Source: Phycisphaerae bacterium | GTDB taxonomy: Bacteria > Planctomycetota > Phycisphaerae > Sedimentisphaerales > SG8-4 | DNA: 39,194 nt | Assembly (NCBI GenBank): GCA_030613765.1 | Contig: JAUWLI010000001.1 | Coordinates: forward strand, 1-39,194 | Direction of reading: 5' to 3' | Part shown: one piece after another, positions 1-8,193 of the stretch | Layout: each line of letters starts with the position of its first letter | How positions within the stretch are numbered: position 1 is the first letter of the stretch | Program-made: the position numbers and the translations under genes | Notes under the pieces: generated by a model | Database searches by the model: none | The model's input: the letters and a program-made list of their open reading frames with translations, nothing else | What the model was told of the DNA's origin: nothing

Positions 1-936
1 ATTGCGACGCCGCCACATTGGCACGCGCTGATTTCAATCGCCGCCATGGAGGCCGGGAAGGATGTTCTGTGCGAAAAACCGATGACAAGGTTCATCGCGG
101 AAGGGCGAGCGGTTGCCGATGCTGAGAAACGGTACAACCGCATCTTCCAAATCGGTACATTCGGGCGGTTCGGAAGGAGCAGAAACCCGGGAGATATCCT
201 GACCCACAAGATTATGAAGAGCGGTCTGCTTAAACCCTGCAAGGGGGTCCACATCAAGCCGGGTGGACTGAAAGTCCGTCAGTGGAGCGGGATGGTGAAT
301 GCCAAGCCCCAGCCCATACCGGACACTCTCGACTGGGACATGTACTGCGGACCATCGCCGCTGAGACCGTTTCACCCGCACCGTTTCGGCGGAACCCACC
401 GCGGATACTGGGACTACGAAGGGGGCGGTTTGACCGACATGGGCCAGCACCACTTCGATCCCGTGCAGTGGACCTTCGCCAAGGACGATACGAGCCCGGT
501 GGAAATCGAAGCTTTCGCCCCGCCGGCTCATCCTGAGGCCTGCGGAATGTGGGGCTGGGTCGAGTTGAAATATGCCGACGGATTTACGATTGTTATGGAC
601 AGCCATGAGTGGCCGGTAGATAAAAAGCCTGCGTATAACCGAAAAAGGTCCAGAGGCGTCAGCTTGAGCGATTTGAGCGAGGAGGACCAAAAGAAGATTC
701 AAGAAATGCCCGACCCCGAACCGTTAGTGGGATTTCCCGAAGCAATTCGCACGCGGAAACAAGCCGGCGGCCACGCTGCTGCGGCGACTCGGTGCGTAAG
801 CCTGATGCACCTTGCCAATATCGCCATCCGCACCGGACGAAAAATTCATTTCGACCCGGTCAAGGAAGAAATAATCGGCGATGAAGAGGCCAACCGTCTG
901 GTCAACCCGCCCATGCGGGCCCCGTGGCATTTATAA
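1..936 (+). CDS. Gfo/Idh/MocA-family oxidoreductase, 5'-truncated by window edge
   Basis: The reading frame is open from base 1, so the N-terminal Rossmann half lies partly outside the window; 311 codons remain. The visible start ATPPHWHA followed by an EKP motif (window residues 25-27) is the classic end of the NAD(P)-binding domain of the Gfo/Idh/MocA family, where the Lys acts in catalysis. The C-terminal half carries GGGLTDMGQHHFD (residues 141-153), with the Asp and His pair usual for the sugar-binding side. The family oxidises or epimerises sugars and cyclitols with NAD(P); the substrate cannot be told. Many planctomycete members are exported by Tat, but the N-terminus is not visible here. 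It stands 40 bp before a HEAT-repeat gene and probably shares its transcript. It is not obviously part of the polysaccharide locus. Confidence 0.9.
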   Translation: MATPPHWHALISIAAMEAGKDVLCEKPMTRFIAEGRAVADAEKRYNRIFQIGTFGRFGRSRNPGDILTHKIMKSGLLKPCKGVHIKPGGLKVRQWSGMVNAKPQPIPDTLDWDMYCGPSPLRPFHPHRFGGTHRGYWDYEGGGLTDMGQHHFDPVQWTFAKDDTSPVEIEAFAPPAHPEACGMWGWVELKYADGFTIVMDSHEWPVDKKPAYNRKRSRGVSLSDLSEEDQKKIQEMPDPEPLVGFPEAIRTRKQAGGHAAAATRCVSLMHLANIAIRTGRKIHFDPVKEEIIGDEEANRLVNPPMRAPWHL

Positions 937-976
937 GAATTTCAATCAGACTTTTGTAACAGAAAGGACTGTAATC

Positions 977-1822
977 ATGAACGAACAAACATCGGCCCTC
1001 GTCGCACTTGTCAATAAAATGCCCGACCCTGATCAAAGGGGCATGTACTGTACGGACATTGACAAAGAGAAGATCGAGGGCGCTATTGCGAAGATCCTTA
1101 AAGGCGGCCGTGACAATATTATCGGCGTTATCGACATGCTGGTCGAACCGGGTAAAGGTGACGACGTGAAGGCCCACTATGCACTGCACTGCATGGCCCT
1201 GCACGTTTGCAAGCTGGATAATAACAGGCCACGTCGAAGATTTTCCAGGACTTTAGCCTCTCAAATCGGGGGCGACCGGCCGAAAGAGGTACAAAAGTAC
1301 CTCATACGGGAGTTACAGGTTGCCGGCGGCAAAGAGGCCGTCGAAGCACTCGGTAAACTACTTGTAGACGAGGAATTGTGCGAGCCCGCCGCCCAGGCAT
1401 TAGCCACAATCGGCGAGGGGGCCGCTGAGCAGCTTCACGGGGCCTTATCCAAAGTTAACGGTAAGTGTCGGCTCACTATCTTGCAGAATCTTGGTGTTGT
1501 CCGTGACACAAAGTCGGTCGGCGCGTTGAAGAAGGCAGTCATCGATAAAGACGAGGCAGTCCGCATCGCCGCTGTCTGGGCGCTGGCCAATATCGGTGAC
1601 GCCGACTCGGCAAACATGCTGCTGAGGTCTGCGGACCAGGCTGACGGCTGGGAAAGAACCCAAGCCACGAAGGCGTGTCTGCTGCTGGCAGAGAAGCTTC
1701 TTTCGGCCGGGAAAAAGAGTGAGGCAGCGAGGATATACAAACACCTGCGCGATACGCGGACCAAACCGGCAGAACGCTACGTATCTGATGCGGCCAAGAT
1801 TGGTTTAGCTACTGTTGATTGA
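977..1822 (+). CDS. HEAT-repeat protein
   Basis: 281 residues. The frame is open further upstream (from 881), but the ATG at 977 has an AGAAAGGA-type ribosome site just before it and avoids overlap with the preceding gene, so I use it. From about residue 115 the sequence is a run of paired helices with alternating Leu/Ala patterns (GGKEAVEALGKLLVD, CEPAAQALATIGEGA, KDEAVRIAAVWALANIGD), typical of HEAT/PBS-lyase-like repeats. The C-terminus (about 225-280) is helical and TPR-like. No signal peptide or catalytic motif is seen. Such proteins act as protein-protein scaffolds, and in planctomycetes they often accompany sugar oxidoreductase genes. Its partner is unknown. Confidence 0.75.
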   Translation: MNEQTSALVALVNKMPDPDQRGMYCTDIDKEKIEGAIAKILKGGRDNIIGVIDMLVEPGKGDDVKAHYALHCMALHVCKLDNNRPRRRFSRTLASQIGGDRPKEVQKYLIRELQVAGGKEAVEALGKLLVDEELCEPAAQALATIGEGAAEQLHGALSKVNGKCRLTILQNLGVVRDTKSVGALKKAVIDKDEAVRIAAVWALANIGDADSANMLLRSADQADGWERTQATKACLLLAEKLLSAGKKSEAARIYKHLRDTRTKPAERYVSDAAKIGLATVD

Positions 1823-1835
1823 AAATAGACTGTCG

Positions 1836-1860
1836 GCGCGACACAGTTTGTGTCCTGCGC
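1836..1860 (+). repeat. Hairpin after the HEAT-repeat gene
   Basis: GACACA (1840-1845) pairs with TGTGTC (1849-1854) across a 3-base loop. The flanking GCGC (1836-1839 and 1857-1860) extends the stem past a 2-base bulge. No T-run follows, so it is a stable hairpin 14 bases after the stop codon rather than a standard intrinsic terminator. It could protect a 3' end. Confidence 0.45.
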
Positions 1861-1956
1861 GAGAAAAGCAGTCATAAAGCAGCAGCGCAGCTTTTGTAGC
1901 AGTTGGTGCATTTTCCAGTGCCTGTTGAATCAGGCCATCTATACAAGTGCTTAGAG

Positions 1957-1987
1957 GGATAAGCCCATGCCTAAAGCCGGGCTATCC
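1957..1987 (+). repeat. Imperfect hairpin
   Basis: GGATAAGCCC (1957-1966) pairs with GGGCTATCC (1979-1987) with one bulged base and a 12-base loop. No T-run follows. Function is unknown. Confidence 0.35.
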
Positions 1988-2457
1988 TTAAACAGCGTCA
2001 AATATTGCATTTCCAAGCTCTCCGATGCTATCTAATATGATGCTATGAACTTACAAGAAGTCAGGAGCGTATAGTTTTTAATTCAAATAGGCTGATTCTT
2101 GACATTTTTTGCCTTATTTTGAGGTGATTCTGAAGAAAATGACCTTATCAGAAAATAATCCGGTGCATGTCCGGCGAGTTTGGTTGGCCCAAGAGCGTAA
2201 ACTGTCATATGTTACTGCCAATAAAATACTTATGGTTGCTGCTGAAATCAAAGCTGTCCGACAGGATTCTACTGTAGAAACGAGTGTTAACGTCTGCCAG
2301 AGGTGTGTCTTTACTAAAGCTATGTCCTTTATTTGCCGATAGTTATGACAGGGAAGGAGATAGAAGAAAAAACAGCCTCTACTTGTCGAGACTGCTAAAA
2401 GAAGGTTCCGGCTGTAAGTCAGATACCGATACGTACGCTACTTACAAGCGTATAGTA

Positions 2458-2489
2458 GTCGGGCTGTGTCCGTTTTTTGCGCAGCCGAC
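2458..2489 (+). repeat. Hairpin with a T6 loop, possibly REP-like
   Basis: GTCGGGCTG (2458-2466) pairs with CAGCCGAC (2482-2489) with one bulged G. The loop contains TCCGTTTTTT. The GGGGACGGAG just after it again matches TCCG of the loop, so alternative folds are possible. This could be a solitary palindromic repeat or a termination signal. Confidence 0.35.
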
Positions 2490-2525
2490 GGGGACGGAGT
2501 CTGTTTAAATTCATTATTCACAACC

Positions 2526-2552
2526 TTGACGAAAGAGATGCCATTATATTAT
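2526..2552 (+). promoter_or_regulatory. Candidate promoter of the polysaccharide operon
   Basis: TTGACG (2526-2531) and TATTAT (2547-2552) are separated by 15 bases; TTATTA two bases further gives a 17-base spacing. This would leave a leader of about 160 bases before the ATG at 2719. It is the best sigma70-like pair in the upstream gap, but it rests on consensus matching only. Confidence 0.35.
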
Positions 2553-2718
2553 TATGAGGGCCGAGTTTTATCCGCGACTGCTCTATCACAGCCTGAACAG
2601 CCCGTCTGAAACGGTCGTATCCTTCTTTAGTGATTGTTTATTTAAAGCCGGCAGAATGTTCGGCCTGTTTTTTCTTTGTCTTTGAAAAATAAACCTCAGC
2701 ATTTTGGAAAAGATTCCT

Positions 2719-4125
2719 ATGCTCAAACTTCTTAACAAATGTGTTTTAGTCTTCATCTTCATAGCCACGACGAGTTTGTCCTGCATGGCGGAGCCACCTT
2801 ATCCAAGTACCGGCAAAGGTTTCGGCGTGAATTTTCTAAGAAAGCATGAAGTAGCGAAACAAGTTAGAGGGAAAAACATACCGCTCAATGCAGAAGTGAT
2901 CTTTCAAAATATCTCTCGTTATGATGCTGTCTGGCAGTCCCAAGGAATCGTTTGGCACAGCCGTCCTGGCTGGAATCTCATAAGAAGACGTGCTCCTGAG
3001 AAGTTGATGCTGCGTTCTATGTGCTCTCTTTCAACTCGCCCCAGAACTTCTTATGAATACGTTTTTGACTATGATTATGTAAATACTTACCATCCAGAAT
3101 GGTTCCTGCTCAAGGATACCAAGAACCCTCGCAAAGCTGATCCCAGAAATCCAGATAATAGGATTCGCTGGGACGCCCGCAACAAGAATTCTTCTAACTA
3201 TAACCGCTTCCATTTTGATGTGGGCAATGAGGAGTTTCAAAACTGGGCAGTGCAGCGAATCGTAGATTTTGTTTCCGGAAAAGCCAATGAATACGATTAT
3301 AATTCCCGGAAGGGGATGAATCTTGACTATCCATACGATGGTATCGGTTTTGACAATGTTGTGCTACGCAGGATTAAGGTGAGATTCAACAAGCGGTACC
3401 CTAACTGGAAATATGCAAATAACATAGCCGGCTGGAAGGAAGCTTATCTGAGGTATTTGCGTAAAGTTCATAAAGCTCTTGCCCAGCACGGATACATTCT
3501 GGTTGTAAATGCCAGCTTTTACTGGGAGTTGGAGAGAAACAACAGCGATTTATATGATTTAATGGATACGGTTGACGGCATTATGCATGAATGGGCGGTA
3601 GGTTACGGCACAGACGCAACCGGAGCTCCCAACCGACACTGGGGCGGGGAGAAATGGCTGCGATGCATGCGGCGCCACGAAGCAATCGTCAACAAAGGGC
3701 TCATCGACTGGTGGGCCTGCTACCCTCAACCATCGGACCCTGGAAACGAACAGTTCCGATATGTTTATTGTTCATTTCTTCTAATTAAAAGACCGGGTTA
3801 TTCTCTTTTTTATGCAAGCAGTGACAAAGGGTTGGGAAGAAATCTAAAGGCGCCCTGGCACGACGAATATGATTTGCAGATTGGCAAGCCTACGTCGGTA
3901 CGGTATTTGCGGAACGGTTGCTGGTTAAGGAACTATACAAATGCGAAGATAGTTGTCAACCCAACGGATGACCAGCGTCAGGTACTTATCGACAAAAATA
4001 AGTTGTGGCTGGACTGGACATCCAAGAAAGCAGTTCGCGAGTTGACGCTGGGCCCCAAAAGCGGGAGAATACTTTTGCCAACTCCATACAAAACGAAATC
4101 CGAAATTTCCGACTCGGGAAAGTGA
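2719..4125 (+). CDS. Exported putative glycoside hydrolase (TIM-barrel, GHL-like)
   Basis: 468 residues. An in-frame TTG lies 15 bases upstream, but ATG 2719 gives a clean signal peptide: Lys-rich start, hydrophobic core LVFIFIATTSL, probable cleavage after SCMA near residue 24. The body resembles the hypothetical glycosyl hydrolase families (GHL type) built on a TIM barrel. It has aromatic-rich segments, LDYPYDGIGFDNV (202-214) with three Asp residues at a likely strand end, and MHEW (289-292) with a Glu placed like a catalytic acid. The family and both catalytic residues are inferred by pattern, not proven. As first gene of the locus it may trim or release the polysaccharide outside the cytoplasm. 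A small hairpin (GGTATT/AATACC, 4216-4230) lies in the 180-bp gap before the flippase. Confidence 0.6.
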   Translation: MLKLLNKCVLVFIFIATTSLSCMAEPPYPSTGKGFGVNFLRKHEVAKQVRGKNIPLNAEVIFQNISRYDAVWQSQGIVWHSRPGWNLIRRRAPEKLMLRSMCSLSTRPRTSYEYVFDYDYVNTYHPEWFLLKDTKNPRKADPRNPDNRIRWDARNKNSSNYNRFHFDVGNEEFQNWAVQRIVDFVSGKANEYDYNSRKGMNLDYPYDGIGFDNVVLRRIKVRFNKRYPNWKYANNIAGWKEAYLRYLRKVHKALAQHGYILVVNASFYWELERNNSDLYDLMDTVDGIMHEWAVGYGTDATGAPNRHWGGEKWLRCMRRHEAIVNKGLIDWWACYPQPSDPGNEQFRYVYCSFLLIKRPGYSLFYASSDKGLGRNLKAPWHDEYDLQIGKPTSVRYLRNGCWLRNYTNAKIVVNPTDDQRQVLIDKNKLWLDWTSKKAVRELTLGPKSGRILLPTPYKTKSEISDSGK

Positions 4126-4307
4126 CAATATATAGCAGCTTAATAACGAGGTTTAGAAGTGCACAAGCGTTTATCGCTTTATAAAAAATTCTTTTTGTTC
4201 ACTTGTGTGTGAGGAGGTATTTTCAATACCCCCAAACAAGTTTAAGAGAGCCTTGAAAAACTTCAACATCCTCTGTAAATACCTTTAATTGAGCGCCAAG
4301 CGTTGGG

Positions 4308-5873
4308 ATGTCGCTGTCTACCCCTTATATGAGCAAGCATCAAATTACAACATCTACAAGCCTGATTCATAATACATTGTTCAATGTTATTACGCAAATA
4401 ATTCAAGCTGTAATCACCTTCTTTCTTATCGGGTTTTTTCTCGGCAAGTTAGGCGAAGCCAAATATGGTGTTTGGATTATAGTTGCCTCCATTTTTAACT
4501 ATCGAACCATGTTAAGCATGGGACTAAATAGCTCTATAAACAGATACATTCCAGTATACCTGGCAACAAACGATGAGGAAGGGATTCAGCGGGTAATTAG
4601 CACCTCACTTTTTTTCTTTTCGGCCCTATCCATTGTGCTCATCCTGGCAAGCCTGGTGGTTTACTACAACATCGGCTCCTGGTTTCTTATCGACCCCAAT
4701 CTGGTTGCCACTGCTGGTATTCTCGTCCTGGTGGTTGGATTCTGTTTTGCGATAGCAATGCCGCTGCAATTATCCAGTGCCGTATTGAGTGGATTGCAGA
4801 GATACGACCTAATGAACCTGGCTATCCTAATTCACTTGATTATTCGTACTGTTTTGTTGGTGATTTTATTATCGTTTGATTATGGCGTTGTTACAATAGG
4901 ATTGATGTATGGATTAAGCGAAATTTCTGTAAGGGTCATGCAATTGATTTTCATCAAAAAATTGATGCCCGATATTTCAATTTCGATGAAAAACATAGAT
5001 TTTAAATTGCTAAGGCAAATGTTGGCTTACGGTATTAATACTTTATTGTATGCAATGGCCGGGCTGATAATGTATAAAAGCAGTGATATTATTATTGGTA
5101 TTTTTATATCGACATCACACGTTGCAAGATTCTCTGTTGCAGCCGCAAGTGTTATGTTACTATCGAAAGTGGAGGCTTTCACACGAGCGATAAAGCCGGC
5201 TGTGAGCGATCTTGACGCCAGAGATGACAGGGCGCGAATACATGAAGTAGCTTTTTTAAGCCAAAAATACATTCTGTTATTACTGATTCCTGCTATATGC
5301 TTTTTGGTGGTTATGGGTAGAGAATTTCTTTCTGTTTGGGTAGGAGCTAAATTTCCTGATCCAACAATAGTTGACGAGCTAAGTGTTATTTTAGCAATAT
5401 TGGCTATAGGACATGGTTTGCGGTTATCACAACATAGTAACTTCATGGTGTTAGTTGGTAAAGGTGAGCATAGGGTATTCGGAATACTTGCTGCCATATC
5501 TGCAATTTTTTGTGTTACTCTGGCGATATTATCCATCAAGGTTCTTAATCTTGGTTTGACAGGTATAGCATGGTCAAATTTTTTACCAATGGCAATAACA
5601 TCCGGTATGGTCCTACCGGTGTATTTTAACTGGAAAATGCATATTTCTATGCGTGAAAGTGTTCAGGAGGTTTGGTGGCCAGCGTTGCTGGGATCATTGC
5701 CGAGTGTATTCATGATTATCATCTGGAAATACCTGGCGCCGCCTGATTCGTGGCTTGCACTCTTTGCTGTAGTAATTGCAGCCATAGCCACGACACTTGC
5801 AAGCAGCTGGTTTCTGAGCCTGAAGGCAATTGAACGGAAACGATTTATCTATATTTTAGCACGAAGAAAATAG
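4308..5873 (+). CDS. Oligosaccharide flippase, Wzx-like (MOP superfamily), first copy
   Basis: 521 residues, almost entirely hydrophobic with roughly 12-14 membrane segments. The N-terminus, with HNTLFNVITQIIQAVITF and then FFLGKLGEAKYGVWI, matches the polysaccharide biosynthesis/Wzx group, in which the first helix pair is followed by a G-x-x-x-Y-G-x-W/F turn. The length is somewhat above the usual 420-500. ATG 4308 is used; ATG 4329 (MSKHQ) is an equally possible start because no strong ribosome site separates them. The family moves undecaprenyl-linked repeat units across the inner membrane. A second, unrelated-looking flippase lies at 9039-10298, so the locus has two export modules or one is inherited surplus. 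Confidence 0.85.
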   Translation: MSLSTPYMSKHQITTSTSLIHNTLFNVITQIIQAVITFFLIGFFLGKLGEAKYGVWIIVASIFNYRTMLSMGLNSSINRYIPVYLATNDEEGIQRVISTSLFFFSALSIVLILASLVVYYNIGSWFLIDPNLVATAGILVLVVGFCFAIAMPLQLSSAVLSGLQRYDLMNLAILIHLIIRTVLLVILLSFDYGVVTIGLMYGLSEISVRVMQLIFIKKLMPDISISMKNIDFKLLRQMLAYGINTLLYAMAGLIMYKSSDIIIGIFISTSHVARFSVAAASVMLLSKVEAFTRAIKPAVSDLDARDDRARIHEVAFLSQKYILLLLIPAICFLVVMGREFLSVWVGAKFPDPTIVDELSVILAILAIGHGLRLSQHSNFMVLVGKGEHRVFGILAAISAIFCVTLAILSIKVLNLGLTGIAWSNFLPMAITSGMVLPVYFNWKMHISMRESVQEVWWPALLGSLPSVFMIIIWKYLAPPDSWLALFAVVIAAIATTLASSWFLSLKAIERKRFIYILARRK

Positions 5874-5972
5874 TTTTTCTATGCAAACATTCATGTAATT
5901 ATTGAGATTTGTTCTCTTTCGATTTTTCCTCCGATGGTGTTAATATCCTGTGTGATATTGCCAATATGTTTT

Positions 5973-6000
5973 AATTCTCAGGTGGGCAGAGAATTTTGGT
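5973..6000 (+). terminator. Possible terminator or leader hairpin before the phosphatase-family gene
   Basis: AATTCTC (5973-5979) and GAGAATT (5989-5995) form a 7-bp stem with a 9-base loop, followed by TTGGTTTTG. A second hairpin, AATATC/GATATT, lies just upstream (5942-5959). The stem is AT-rich and the T-run broken, so termination would be weak. It may mark a sub-operon boundary. Confidence 0.3.
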
Positions 6001-6047
6001 TTTGAGATACAACGTTAAAGATCTCTTTTGTAAGAAGGACAATTCAG

Positions 6048-7715
6048 ATGGGACGAAAAGTATTAGTGCTCGGACTGGACGGTGGCACATGGTCGATATT
6101 TGATCGATTCATTGATGTTGGTGTTATGCCAAACCTCCAGCGGTTGTGTTCTGCCGGTTATCGGACGAAGTTGATGTCGACGATTCCAGATATCACTCCG
6201 GTTGCGTGGACCAGCCTTGCCACAGGTATGAATCCTGGTATGCACGGGATCTATGGGTGGTCTGCACCGCACGCAGTATTAGGTAGCTATGCAGCGCCAC
6301 CAGTTCGTCGAGACCTGATCGGTAAGCCGACATTGTGGCGGCGCCTTTCTGAGGCAGGCCTGGTCTCTACGGTATTGTGTGTACCACTGACCTATCCAGC
6401 GGAAACCATCAAAGGATCATTAGTTACCGGTATGCTCACACCGATACTAAATTCTAAATGTACTTACCCTCCATCGCTGAAAGACGAGTTATTGGCGAAC
6501 AATTGCATGCCGAGATTTTCGATGAGGATGAAGAAGAATCTGAAGCAAGGAATGACAGGGCGTGAGGCCAATCCTCTTCGAGAGGCGCTTAGGAATGATG
6601 GAGCTAAGTTTTTTGAGGACATTGAAAATATGACCGAAGGGCTTCACAGAACAATACAGTATTTGATTAAGAAGCCATGGGATTTTTTTATGGCGGTGTT
6701 TGTTGGAACTGATCGTATCCAACACGCTTTGTATGACCAGATTGTATCATTAGGCCCTGCGGGCACCGGTCTTTTGGCCCATCGCATTCGCGATTTCTAC
6801 TCCAAAATTGACTCAATTATAGGTGAGATAATTGAAGCAGCAGGAAATGATACCGTCTGCATGTTGATATCGGATCATGGTTTTGGGCCATGTGTCGGCA
6901 GGTATTATTTAGGCCAATGGCTCGTAGAGGCGGGCTATGCTCGATATAAACCGAAACGTCTACATCAGTTTGCCAGGAGGCTTCTCGCAATAACTAATAC
7001 AAAACGGTTAGTCGCACGATGTCTATCCGACAAAAGTTTTGCTCGCGTGACAAGTAGTTCTTATCCCTTTGATTGGAGTAAAACTCGAGCTTTCTTTGCT
7101 TATGTTAATGGGATACGAATCAACTTAAAAGGCCGTGAGGAGCAGGGGATTGTCAAGCCGGGCCTGGAGTACGAAACGCTTCGTCGCGAGCTGCGTGAGC
7201 GTTTATTGGAAATTAAAGACCCTGTCAGCGGGAAGCGTGTAATTTCTCGGGTACGGTTTGCAGAGGAGATCTATCACGGTACGTATTTGCAATGCGCCCC
7301 CGACATCGTAGTTCAAGCAAATGATGAACAGTATTATGTTTGGGGAAGAGGAGTAATTGGCAGTCCCAAATTGGCAGAGCAACTTCCCCATTACACTGGT
7401 ACGCACCGCACCGATGGGATTTTTCTTGCTTACGGATCTGGTGTTAAGCCAAATGCTGATGCTCCGCCGATGAATATCATAGATGTGGCACCAATGGTTA
7501 TGTACCAACTTGGCTTGCCGGTCCCGGATGACATGGGAGGTCAGGTTATAAAAGAGGCCTTTGTAGATAGTCCTGCCAAACGCATCGTTGAGGCAGCTAC
7601 GAATGGCGGTTCATTGGTTGAGCCACCCCCGCCTGCATCAAGTGCGGGCCAATACACAGATGAGGAGGAGGAGATTTTGAGGCAGCGGCTTAGAAACCTC
7701 GGTTATCTGGATTGA
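6048..7715 (+). CDS. Cytosolic alkaline-phosphatase-superfamily phosphodiesterase/pyrophosphatase
   Basis: 555 residues without signal peptide. The opening VLVLGLDGG places metal-binding Asp11. Nucleophile Thr55 lies in PVAWTSLATG, followed by PGMHGIYGW. SDHGFG carries the Asp-His metal pair, and HYTGTHRTDG supplies the late His. This is the type I phosphodiesterase/nucleotide pyrophosphatase fold. Members hydrolyse phosphate diesters or nucleotides; the substrate here is unknown. AAGGA about 10 bases before ATG 6048 supports the start. The extreme C-terminus, after an acidic stretch, reads LRQRLRNLGYLD, a short tail echoed in two sulfate-activation proteins of this locus. A related, shorter enzyme lies at 21532-22815. 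Such cytosolic enzymes recur in polysaccharide loci, where a role in turnover of nucleotide by-products or lipid-linked intermediates is conceivable but unproven. Confidence 0.8.
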   Translation: MGRKVLVLGLDGGTWSIFDRFIDVGVMPNLQRLCSAGYRTKLMSTIPDITPVAWTSLATGMNPGMHGIYGWSAPHAVLGSYAAPPVRRDLIGKPTLWRRLSEAGLVSTVLCVPLTYPAETIKGSLVTGMLTPILNSKCTYPPSLKDELLANNCMPRFSMRMKKNLKQGMTGREANPLREALRNDGAKFFEDIENMTEGLHRTIQYLIKKPWDFFMAVFVGTDRIQHALYDQIVSLGPAGTGLLAHRIRDFYSKIDSIIGEIIEAAGNDTVCMLISDHGFGPCVGRYYLGQWLVEAGYARYKPKRLHQFARRLLAITNTKRLVARCLSDKSFARVTSSSYPFDWSKTRAFFAYVNGIRINLKGREEQGIVKPGLEYETLRRELRERLLEIKDPVSGKRVISRVRFAEEIYHGTYLQCAPDIVVQANDEQYYVWGRGVIGSPKLAEQLPHYTGTHRTDGIFLAYGSGVKPNADAPPMNIIDVAPMVMYQLGLPVPDDMGGQVIKEAFVDSPAKRIVEAATNGGSLVEPPPPASSAGQYTDEEEEILRQRLRNLGYLD

Positions 7716-7732
7716 GACAGGAAAGATGTCTC

Positions 7733-7870
7733 CCGTTTGCCAGCGTTACATTAGCGACACTGTTGGCCAGTTGGTTGCTAATTCCTCGATTTGGCGTTGT
7801 TGGAGGCGCCTGGGCGATGTTGATAGGTTCATCAGCTCAGGGCATCGGGGCATTGGCTATAATAATATAG
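7733..7870 (+). pseudogene. Flippase 3'-end fragment (partial copy of the 9039-10298 gene)
   Basis: Read from 7736 in the frame of the intact flippase, this gives FASVTLATLLASWLLIPRFG and continues as GVVGGAWAMLIGSSAQG, matching the C-terminus encoded around 10119-10253. From 7765 the DNA matches base for base with a constant offset of 2383. TGG of the intact gene is TAG here (7868-7870), so the piece is dead. The leftmost about 30 bases are only around 64% identical but still code for similar residues, which suggests the fragment came from a slightly divergent flippase allele. It begins about 18 bases after the stop of the phosphatase-family gene. Confidence 0.85.
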
Positions 7871-8158
7871 AATATAGTGCTTCGTACGAAGCGTACAGGT
7901 GTCACAAGTGAATGATAACACAGATTATAGTATGATTTCGGATTACAGTGACGCTCCACTGTTGCAGGTCCATGAGTTTGGAGATGTGTATGCAAGCAGA
8001 CACAGAACTGCTTACCTGTGCGCTGTTATTGCAGGCATTGTGATCTCCTTTGTCTTTTATAAATTGACTGCGGAATCCGACTGGGAATATTCCACGAAAG
8101 TTACTCTGGTTTTCGGGCTTTTTGTCTGTATCGCCCATATTACCTGGCGGGTGCGTTC
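7765..8158 (+). repeat. Direct repeat copy 1 (flippase-tail/wzy-head junction)
   Basis: This segment matches 10148-10541 with no indels (offset 2383). By eye I count about 26 differences in 394 bases, near 93% identity, unevenly spread: about 97% over the first 280 bases and about 85% over the last 110. The two copies enclose a methyltransferase gene and most of a flippase gene. Confidence 0.9.
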
Positions 8159-8174
8159 CTATTGTAAATTTTAG
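7908..8174 (+). pseudogene. Truncated 5' fragment of the Wzy-like polymerase gene
   Basis: The GTG at 7908 corresponds exactly to the GTG start of the intact polymerase at 10291. The fragment encodes 88 residues: NDNTDYSMISDYSDAPLLQV, then VHEFGDVYASRHRTAYLCAV, followed by the first two membrane segments. Similarity stops abruptly at RVRS (base 8158) and the frame ends in unrelated YCKF. It has no internal stop and might still be translated into a small membrane peptide, but it is best read as a decayed duplicate. The methyltransferase starts 19 bases after its stop. Confidence 0.85.
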
Positions 8175-8193
8175 TCTTTACATAAATTCAGTT

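Larger units (their letters stand above)
1823..2718. other. Intergenic region without a convincing gene, upstream of the polysaccharide locus
   Basis: About 0.9 kb between the HEAT-repeat gene and the putative glycosidase. Short open frames exist on the + strand (for example ATG 2139 to stop 2342, and 2284-2508), but they lack a good ribosome site and a recognisable protein. The region holds three hairpins (1836-1860, 1957-1987, 2458-2489), a lone TTGACA at 2099 without a matching -10, and a candidate promoter near 2526. A weak GCCG/CGGC stem followed by a T-rich run lies at 2647-2675. It most likely separates the flanking genes from the polysaccharide operon and carries its leader. Confidence 0.6.

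Noticed and set aside
2099..2104. Perfect TTGACA in the upstream gap
   Set aside because: No -10-like sequence at 15-19 bases downstream.
2139..2342. Possible small gene, 67 codons on the + strand (MTLSENNPVHVRRVWLAQER...)
   Set aside because: No good ribosome site, no recognised protein, and it lies in a region of short overlapping frames.
2284..2508. Second short open frame in the same gap
   Set aside because: It overlaps the other, starts at GTG without a ribosome site, and covers a hairpin.
5027..5539. 170-codon open frame on the - strand inside the first flippase
   Set aside because: A shadow of the membrane-protein codon pattern; the + strand frame has clear Wzx features.
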